From B8-G4 sp033720735 (GTDB taxonomy: Bacteria > Bacteroidota > Bacteroidia > Chitinophagales > Saprospiraceae): a stretch of DNA of 8,509 nt. Below are positions 1-5,530 of the stretch, piece by piece. Below the pieces are notes generated by a model that was not told the origin of the DNA, did no database searches, and saw nothing but the letters and a program-made list of their open reading frames with translations. A program made the translations under genes and the position numbers. The DNA is taken from NCBI GenBank assembly GCA_033720735.1, contig JAWWBX010000190.1, forward strand, positions 1 through 8,509. Reading direction: 5' to 3'. Position 1 is the first letter of the stretch, and the number at the start of each line of letters is the position of its first letter.

Positions 1-1277
1 GCATCCTGATCACCATCTGGATCGGGATCGGCACCTGGGATCTCAACCGGACCATTGGCTGGGGCTGGGACATCACCAACTTCGTCTGGTGGATCGGGAT
101 TGGTCACGCGGGTACGCTGATCTCGGCCATCCTTCTCTTGTTCCGTCAGAAATGGCGGACGGGGGTCAACCGTGCGGCAGAGGCGATGACTATTTTTGCC
201 GTGATCTGTGCGGCCTTGTTCCCCGGCATCCACGTCGGCCGCATCTGGGTTGTCTTCTTTTTCTTCCCGTATCCGAATACACGCGGCCCTCTGTGGCCCA
301 ACTTCAACTCACCACTGCTGTGGGACCTGTTTGCGATCAGCACCTACTTTACGGTATCGCTGCTGTTTTGGTACACGGGGCTGGTGCCTGACTTTGCGAC
401 GGTGCGCGACCGGGCCAAGGGATTCAGGAAGAAATTGTACAGTTTCCTCTCGTTTGGCTGGACAGGCGCAGCCAAGCACTGGCAGCGTCATGAAGCGCTT
501 TCACTGGTCCTTGCCGGTCTGGCCACACCACTGGTCCTTTCTGTGCATACCATCGTGAGCTTCGACTTTGCCACCTCGGTGATCCCGGGATGGCACACGA
601 CCATTTTCCCGCCCTACTTTGTTGCGGGGGCCATCTTCTCCGGGTTTGCCATGGTACAAACGCTGATGGTCATTACCCGGAAAGTGCTCAACCTGCAGGA
701 CTATATTACCATCGGCCATATCGAATCGATGAACAAGGTGATCCTGGTGACCGGGACGATCGTCGGGGTGGCATACCTCACCGAGTTGTTTATCGCCTGG
801 TATTCAGGATATATCTACGAGCAATTCGCATTCTTCAACCGGGCCCTCGGACCCTACTGGTGGGCGTATCTCAGCATGATGCTGTGCAACGTGCTGTCGC
901 CCCAGGTCTTCTGGTGGAAGAAGATCCGGCGCAGTGTCTTCTGGACCTTCGTGATGTCGATCTTCGTCAACATCGGGATGTGGTTTGAACGTTTCGTGAT
1001 CATTGCGACGACGCTCGCCCGTGATTATCTGCCCTCGAGCTGGAGCCTGTACACGCCGACCGTGATCGAGGTCGGCATCTTCATCGGGACGCTGGGGATC
1101 TTCTTCACGTTCTATCTGATCTTCGTCAGGGTTGCTCCTGTGGTGGCCATTGCCGAGGTCAAGCATATCTTGAAATCTTCCGGAGACCAGTTTGTCGGGA
1201 AGGCGCGCAAGCACCACACCGAGGTCGTCGAGGAGGTCATGCAAAAAGTAGAAGGTAGCCATGAGAGTACTGAATAA
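1..1277 (+). CDS. actC: ActC, NrfD-like quinol-site membrane subunit of alternative complex III (5' partial)
   Basis: Large integral membrane subunit of ACIII that, from published structures of the family, holds the quinol oxidation site next to the iron-sulfur subunit ActB. The reading frame is open from the first base (first whole codon at 3), so the true start lies upstream. The 424 visible residues probably lack only a few dozen N-terminal residues. Several hydrophobic helices are visible. Family signatures (fragment numbering from base 3) include WDLNRTIGWGWDITNFVWW near the start, FPGIHVGR with His77, LLWDLF with Asp108, then NLQDYITIGHIESMNK, and NIGMWFERFVII followed by DYLPSSW. His77 and Asp108 are candidates for the quinone or proton site; this is inferred. 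The hydrophilic C-terminus (after about residue 380) is probably cytoplasmic. Generic annotation would be 'polysulfide reductase NrfD', but context and motifs fit ActC. It ends 17 nt inside actD. Confidence 0.95.
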   Translation, partial: ILITIWIGIGTWDLNRTIGWGWDITNFVWWIGIGHAGTLISAILLLFRQKWRTGVNRAAEAMTIFAVICAALFPGIHVGRIWVVFFFFPYPNTRGPLWPNFNSPLLWDLFAISTYFTVSLLFWYTGLVPDFATVRDRAKGFRKKLYSFLSFGWTGAAKHWQRHEALSLVLAGLATPLVLSVHTIVSFDFATSVIPGWHTTIFPPYFVAGAIFSGFAMVQTLMVITRKVLNLQDYITIGHIESMNKVILVTGTIVGVAYLTELFIAWYSGYIYEQFAFFNRALGPYWWAYLSMMLCNVLSPQVFWWKKIRRSVFWTFVMSIFVNIGMWFERFVIIATTLARDYLPSSWSLYTPTVIEVGIFIGTLGIFFTFYLIFVRVAPVVAIAEVKHILKSSGDQFVGKARKHHTEVVEEVMQKVEGSHESTE

Positions 1278-1782
1278 GCACATCACATACGGCCTGTATG
1301 ACGATGAGACCCAGCTGCTTGCTGCGGTCAAGGAAGCGAACGCAGATCACCTGGAGATCTACGACGTGTTTACCCCATTCCCGGTACACGGACTCGACCC
1401 GCTGCTGGGACTGTCCGAATCACGTCTGCACATCGGCGGCTTTGTGTATGGCCTGCTGGGTACCCTTACGGCATTCCTCGGGATGACCTGGATCTTTACG
1501 CGCGACTGGCCAAATATTTTTGGCGGCAAACCCTACTGGTCGGTGCCGGCATTTATTCCCATCACCTTCGAGCTGACGGTTCTGTTTGCCGCCATCGGGA
1601 TGGTGGTCACGTTCTACATCATCAACGGACAGGGACCCGGGATCAATAATCCGATCCTCGATCCGCGTATTACGGACGACAAGTTTTGCATTGCATTTGA
1701 TTCGACGGATGCCGGCAACGAGCAGTTTCGCTCGTTCCTGGAGCGCACCGGTGCGTCGGTCATCAACGAGAAGTCGATTTAA
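1261..1782 (+). CDS. actD: ActD, DUF3341 membrane subunit of alternative complex III
   Basis: Small structural ACIII subunit of 173 residues, the normal size for the DUF3341/ActD family. A soluble N-terminal part opens with HITYGLYDDETQLLAAVK and contains YDVFTPFPVHGLD, a recognisable ActD signature. Two transmembrane helices follow at about residues 57-79 and 97-121, joined by a loop with the conserved-looking IFGGKPYWSVPAF. A soluble tail (about 122-173) contains DDKFCIAFDS. No cofactor-binding motif is seen, which agrees with its known role as a scaffold contacting the NrfD-like subunits. The ATG lies within the end of actC (17-nt overlap), suggesting translational coupling. AGAAGG at 1250-1255 is a possible ribosome binding site 5 nt upstream. 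No other start fits the family length as well. Confidence 0.95.
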   Translation: MRVLNKHITYGLYDDETQLLAAVKEANADHLEIYDVFTPFPVHGLDPLLGLSESRLHIGGFVYGLLGTLTAFLGMTWIFTRDWPNIFGGKPYWSVPAFIPITFELTVLFAAIGMVVTFYIINGQGPGINNPILDPRITDDKFCIAFDSTDAGNEQFRSFLERTGASVINEKSI

Positions 1783-1791
1783 TCACAAGGC

Positions 1792-2730
1792 ATGAGAGCA
1801 AGCATCTATATTCTAGCAGCGACAGCCCTGATCCTCGGTCAGGCCTGTAGCCCGGCCGGTGGAGAGAAGCGCGGCCATGAGTTCATGCCCGACATGGTCC
1901 ATTCGACAGCGTACGAGGCCAATTTGTACAACTATTACTACTACAACACGTGGGGCTCGAAGGAAGCGTACAAGGAGTTTGTGGAGCCCCGGGAGCCGGT
2001 AGCCGGTACGATCCCGCGTGGGCACAGTGGCGTGCATTATGCCGGTGATGTTGCAAGCCGCGTGGCAGCCCTGGAAGGATTTGACGGCAAGCAGTCGCTG
2101 ACCAGCATGGCCGTGCCGCCCAACGGTGCAGTGCCCTATCACTACGGGAATACGGAGGAAGAACGGACGCGGGCGATGGAAGAGATCATCGACAATCCCT
2201 TCCCGATCACTACCGCTGGCCTGGAACGCGGGAAGGAACTCTATACGATCTATTGTGGCATCTGCCACGGAGAAAAGGGCGATGGCCTGGGCTATCTGGT
2301 AAGAGAAGCCAACCCGGCGCGGGGTATTACCGGTGGCGTGTATCCGGCGGCCCCTGCCAACATGCTGCAGCAGGAGTTTTATGATGCCACCAATGGCCGC
2401 TATTACCATTCGATCATGTATGGCCGGAATTTGATGGGCAGTTATGCCGACAAGCTCTCGTACGAAGAGCGCTGGCAGGTGATCCACTACATCAGATCGC
2501 TGCAGGCCAAAGAACTGGGACTGGAGTACAACGAGGACGTCAACACCTTCAACAATGATGTGCCCGGCGGGCCGATCCTCGCCCAACTGGCGGCCGAGAA
2601 GGCGGCGCGCGAAGCCGCACAACAGGGAGAAGGCGGCGGACATGACAATGACGAAGGGCACGGCGACGATACAGGACATGGTGGTGAGAACGATCACGAT
2701 GATGATCATGACCACAACGGAGGACATTAA
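1792..2730 (+). CDS. actE: ActE, monoheme cytochrome c lipoprotein of alternative complex III
   Basis: Periplasmic electron-carrying subunit (312 aa) expected to pass electrons from the ACIII heme chain to the oxidase CuA centre. A hydrophobic leader (about residues 4-16) ends in GQAC, with Cys19 the probable lipidated residue. The -3 position is Gly rather than the usual Leu, so this lipobox is atypical. An ActE-typical FMPDMVHSTAYE stretch follows at 31-42. The single heme c site is Cys155-x-x-Cys158-His159 (YCGICHG). The probable sixth ligand is Met215 in GRNLMGSYAD, matching the family 'MPSY' position with Gly for Pro; Met209 is a less likely alternative. The C-terminal ERWQVIHYIRSLQ helix closes the cytochrome fold. 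Beyond about residue 263 comes an Ala/Glu-rich stretch and then a His/Asp repeat tail (separate entry). The start follows the actD stop by 9 nt. Confidence 0.95.
   Translation: MRASIYILAATALILGQACSPAGGEKRGHEFMPDMVHSTAYEANLYNYYYYNTWGSKEAYKEFVEPREPVAGTIPRGHSGVHYAGDVASRVAALEGFDGKQSLTSMAVPPNGAVPYHYGNTEEERTRAMEEIIDNPFPITTAGLERGKELYTIYCGICHGEKGDGLGYLVREANPARGITGGVYPAAPANMLQQEFYDATNGRYYHSIMYGRNLMGSYADKLSYEERWQVIHYIRSLQAKELGLEYNEDVNTFNNDVPGGPILAQLAAEKAAREAAQQGEGGGHDNDEGHGDDTGHGGENDHDDDHDHNGGH
2638..2727 (+). repeat. Five degenerate 18-bp units encoding His/Asp hexapeptides at the ActE C-terminus
   Basis: Residues 283-312 of ActE divide into five six-residue units: GHDNDE, GHGDDT, GHGGEN, DHDDDH and DHNGGH. 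Each starts Gly/Asp-His, so His recurs at 284, 290, 296, 302 and 308. The last unit ends directly at the stop codon. The tail has 7 His and 9 Asp in 30 residues. The DNA copies differ in codons (cat/cac, gga/ggg/gat/gac), so if this arose by unit duplication it is not recent. Such His/Asp tails often bind Cu, Zn or Ni in other proteins; a metal role here, for instance near CuA, is inference only. Confidence 0.7.
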
Positions 2731-2757
2731 ACGGTATAAACAGAAGAATCGAGCAGG

Positions 2758-4005
2758 ATGAACCAGTTTACACTAGATCGGGGATTGCGCAACACGCTTC
2801 TCATTATGATCGGCATCGGGATCATCAGCATGGTGATCACCTACATCGGTGACGATGAGATGCATTCGCGCTTCTGGTCGAATATTTTGCACAACGCGGT
2901 CTTTTTCACCGGGTTGGGGATGCTCGCCTTGTTCATCACTGGCGTCAACATTACGGCATGGGCGGGATGGCACACACTCTTCAAGCGGGTGTGGGAAGCA
3001 TTCTCGCTGTTCCTGATCCCGGGACTGATCCTGATGTTGATCATTGCGATCGGGATCTGGGGCGGATGGCATCACCTGTATCATTGGGCCGATCCGCAGT
3101 CGGTTGCCAATGACGAGATCCTGCAGCACAAGAGCTCATTCCTGAACAAGGGTTGGTATACCTTTGGGACCCTCGTCATTGGGGGGATCTGGGTGTTGAT
3201 CGCCATGCGGATCCGGAAGCTTTCGCTGGATGAAGACAAGAACGGCGACCTCTCATTCTGGCACACCCGGCGCATGCGCATTTGGGGTGCGGCCGCGCTG
3301 CCACTGATCGGCTTTGGCTCGGCCGCGCTGATCTGGCTGTGGGTGATGTCGGTCGACGCGCACTGGTACAGTACGCTGTTTGCCTGGTACAACGGCGCCA
3401 GCATGTTTGTGGCGATGATGGCTCTGACCACGCTGGTGCTCTACTTCCTCAAGTCGCGCGGCTATTACAAGCAAGTCTCGGTCGAACATATCCATGACCT
3501 GGGTAAATGGATCTTCGCCTTCACCATCTTCTGGACGTACCTCTGGTTTTCGCAGTACATGCTGATCTGGTATGGCAACATTGGGGAGGAGACGATCTAT
3601 TACAAGACCCGGCTCGATGAATATCCGGTCCTCTTTTACGCCAATCTGGTCGTCAATTTTGCATTACCGTTCCTCATCCTGTTGCGAAATGACACGAAGC
3701 GTAAACTCGGATCGATGGTCTTTGTTTGTATTGTAGTATTTCTCGGGCACTGGATGGACTTTTTCCTGATGATCAAGCCCGGTGTGTTGCACACAACGCA
3801 TGAGATCACTGCTGCCGGTGGCCATGCCGCCGAGCATGCGCACGGAGCGACGGCCGGATTTACGATCCCCGGGTTCCTGGAGTTCGGGACCATGATCGGA
3901 TTTCTGGGATTCTTCCTGTTGTTCATGTTCAGCCGCTTGTCCAAGGCAGCGCTGATCCCGAGAAACGATCCCTATCTCGCTGAAAGCGTTCATCACCACA
4001 CGTAA
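2758..4005 (+). CDS. actF: ActF, second NrfD-like quinone subunit of alternative complex III
   Basis: Ten-helix membrane subunit (415 aa) paralogous to ActC and part of the ACIII membrane core. Helices can be placed at about residues 12-30, 44-64, 82-101, 132-151, 176-198, 203-230, 249-271, 288-308, 317-337 and 372-394. The strongest signature is DLGKWIFAFTIFWTYLWFSQ (247-266), continuing to IWYGNIGEET, diagnostic of ActF. The loop before the last helix (about 341-368) is His-rich (His345, 348, 356, 360, 362), and the C-terminus ends in HHHT. No heme or iron-sulfur motif is present, as expected. The start follows actE by 27 nt. That gap is A-rich with no strong Shine-Dalgarno sequence and has A at -3, the usual Bacteroidota pattern. 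Database names may read 'quinol:cytochrome c oxidoreductase quinone-binding subunit 2'. Confidence 0.95.
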   Translation: MNQFTLDRGLRNTLLIMIGIGIISMVITYIGDDEMHSRFWSNILHNAVFFTGLGMLALFITGVNITAWAGWHTLFKRVWEAFSLFLIPGLILMLIIAIGIWGGWHHLYHWADPQSVANDEILQHKSSFLNKGWYTFGTLVIGGIWVLIAMRIRKLSLDEDKNGDLSFWHTRRMRIWGAAALPLIGFGSAALIWLWVMSVDAHWYSTLFAWYNGASMFVAMMALTTLVLYFLKSRGYYKQVSVEHIHDLGKWIFAFTIFWTYLWFSQYMLIWYGNIGEETIYYKTRLDEYPVLFYANLVVNFALPFLILLRNDTKRKLGSMVFVCIVVFLGHWMDFFLMIKPGVLHTTHEITAAGGHAAEHAHGATAGFTIPGFLEFGTMIGFLGFFLLFMFSRLSKAALIPRNDPYLAESVHHHT

Positions 4006-4020
4006 AAGAAGCTAAGAAGC

Positions 4021-5517
4021 ATGACAGCATTCGTCATCATCGTCATCATCATCCTTCTCGCCATTGTCGTCGTACAGATCGGCAAGGTGACCGAGCTTTC
4101 GGCCCGGATCCGGGGAGAGGAGGAGGTCGAAATGCGCAACAACCGGCTGCAGGGAAGGTGGCTCATGGTCTTTATGGTCGCTTTCCTGGTCTTGTGCTTT
4201 CTCTCCGCAGGCTGGTTCAAAAACTGGATGCTGGGGTATGGCCCGCACGAAGCCGCCTCGGAGCACGGGAAAACGCTCGACAGCCTGTTCAACCTGACCT
4301 TGTTCTTTACCGGCATCGTTTTCGTGCTGACGCATGTCGCGTTGTTCTATTTTTCATGGAAATACCACGGCCGGAAGAATCGCAAGGCATCATTTATCGC
4401 GCACAACAATACGCTTGAGATCGTGTGGTCGGCCATTCCCGCCGTCGTCATGACGCTGCTGGTGGTGAAGGGACTGATCGCCTGGAACGAAGTGATGGCC
4501 GACGTCGGCCCCGACGAAGAGCACATCGAGATCGAAGCAACCGGATACCAGTTTGCGTGGCACCTGCGCTATCCCGGTCCGGATGGTGCTCTGGGCACAC
4601 GGGACTTTCGCAAGATCACCGGCCTCAACCCGCTGGGTCAGGACTGGACCGATCCCAAGAACCTCGACGACTTCCATCCGGATGAGATCGTCCTGCCCGT
4701 TGGCACCAAGGTGCGGGTGCGCATCACGGCCCGCGACGTGCTGCACAACTTTTACCTGCCGCACTTCCGGGTCAAGATGGATGCCGTGCCCGGCATCCCG
4801 ACCTACTTTGTGTTTACACCCACCAAAACGACGGAGGAGTATCGCGAGGAGTTGAGCCAGTATCCGGAATACCAGGTGCCGGCCGACCCCACGGACCCGG
4901 AGAGCCCCATGCTTTGGGAAATCTACAACTATGAGCTGGCTTGCGCAGAGTTGTGCGGAGCAAGCCATTTCTCCATGCGCCGCATTGTGCGGATCGTTTC
5001 TGAGGGCGAGTACCAGAACTGGCTGGCCACCCAGCAATCCTACTATATGAATAATATCCGGGGCACGGATGCCGATCCGCTGCGGGAGCAGGTTCTCGAT
5101 GTGGAGATTGCAGAGCGCCGCGAGGATTTCAATACGCGCGTGGAAAGTGCGCTGGCTTCCGACAACCCGGATGACAAAGTGATCCAGCTTGACCACCTGT
5201 TCTTTGAGAGCGGCTCGGCAAATCTGACCGATGCTTCACAGTACGAGCTGGACAACATCGTACAGATCTTGAATCGCTACCCTGACATGCAAATTGAAAT
5301 TGGCGGCCACACTGACAATACGGGTGATGCCGAGAGCAATCTGACGCTCTCCCGGGCCCGCGCCGCGGCCGACATGCCGCGACGGGTGTCTGCCGGGATC
5401 GCCGAAGACCGTCTGACCGCCGTTGGGTATGGTCAGACACGGCCGGTGGCCGACAATGACACCGAGGATGGGCGTGCGGCAAACCGGCGCACAGAACTTA
5501 AAATTACAGCACAGTAA
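4021..5517 (+). CDS. coxB: Cytochrome c oxidase subunit II (CuA) with a C-terminal OmpA-like domain
   Basis: CuA-bearing subunit that accepts electrons from cytochrome c and passes them to heme a in CoxA. It is 498 aa, far longer than a plain subunit II. An N-terminal hydrophobic helix (about 3-20) precedes a second one (47-64) and the two usual subunit II hairpin helices (about 90-112 and 134-156). The periplasmic cupredoxin domain starts near 167. It contains aromatic YQFAWHLRYPG (176-186), ligand His242 in LHNFYLPHFRVKMDAVPG, and the full CuA loop Cys308-x-Glu310-x-Cys312-x3-His316-x2-Met319. This makes it a cytochrome c oxidase, not a quinol oxidase. The TPTKTT motif (266-271) is typical of Bacteroidota. 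No CxxCH is present, so there is no fused cytochrome c. Instead a charged linker (about 337-386) leads to an OmpA-like domain. Starts 15 nt after actF in an A-rich gap; the frame is continuous throughout. Confidence 0.95.
   Translation: MTAFVIIVIIILLAIVVVQIGKVTELSARIRGEEEVEMRNNRLQGRWLMVFMVAFLVLCFLSAGWFKNWMLGYGPHEAASEHGKTLDSLFNLTLFFTGIVFVLTHVALFYFSWKYHGRKNRKASFIAHNNTLEIVWSAIPAVVMTLLVVKGLIAWNEVMADVGPDEEHIEIEATGYQFAWHLRYPGPDGALGTRDFRKITGLNPLGQDWTDPKNLDDFHPDEIVLPVGTKVRVRITARDVLHNFYLPHFRVKMDAVPGIPTYFVFTPTKTTEEYREELSQYPEYQVPADPTDPESPMLWEIYNYELACAELCGASHFSMRRIVRIVSEGEYQNWLATQQSYYMNNIRGTDADPLREQVLDVEIAERREDFNTRVESALASDNPDDKVIQLDHLFFESGSANLTDASQYELDNIVQILNRYPDMQIEIGGHTDNTGDAESNLTLSRARAAADMPRRVSAGIAEDRLTAVGYGQTRPVADNDTEDGRAANRRTELKITAQ
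5179..5514 (+). other. OmpA-like peptidoglycan-binding domain within CoxB
   Basis: CoxB residues 387-498 show the OmpA C-terminal domain pattern. Opening LFFESGSANLTDAS (393-406) is the usual 'F..gsa.L' strand. GGHTDNTGD (428-436) and LTLSRARA (441-448) follow, then GIAEDRLTAVGYGQTRPVAD (459-478) and GRAANRRTEL (484-493). In E. coli OmpA the diaminopimelate ligands are an Asp in HTD and an Arg in LSxxRA, 15 residues apart. Here Asp432 and Arg447 have the same spacing, so binding to peptidoglycan is plausible. The domain follows the periplasmic CuA domain and so would face the cell wall. One helix is unusual (Asp451, Pro453, Arg455 at normally hydrophobic or helix-favouring sites). Confidence 0.93.
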
Positions 5518-5530
5518 AACCTAGCAGAGC

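Noticed and set aside
138..1277. Start of actC at the TTG at 138
   Set aside because: Family-like sequence (including GWGWDITNFVWW) continues in frame upstream to the window edge, so TTG is an internal Leu codon and the gene is 5' truncated.
1..1277. Polysulfide or nitrite reductase membrane subunit (NrfD/PsrC) as the function of the first gene
   Set aside because: The neighbours ActD, ActE and ActF and the oxidase genes, plus ActC-type motifs, fit alternative complex III instead.
1813..2727. 304-codon open frame on the minus strand opposite actE, starting with a hydrophobic run
   Set aside because: It is codon-aligned antisense of actE; its 'transmembrane' start is only the complement of the His/Asp repeat codons, and no family is recognisable.
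2731..2757. Promoter or terminator in the largest intergenic gap (actE/actF)
   Set aside because: At 27 nt it is too short, and shows no hairpin followed by T-run and no recognisable promoter.
4390..5196. 268-codon open frame on the minus strand opposite coxB
   Set aside because: Shadow of coxB with no recognisable motifs and no place in an otherwise one-directional operon.
5029..5517. Fused cytochrome c domain at the CoxB C-terminus (classical caa3 oxidase)
   Set aside because: No CxxCH motif occurs anywhere in CoxB; the extension matches OmpA-like sequence.
4021..5517. CoxB-OmpA fusion as an artefact of two adjacent genes joined by read-through or frameshift
   Set aside because: The linker is continuous in frame with no stop, internal gene start or signal peptide before the OmpA domain, and base composition does not change visibly.
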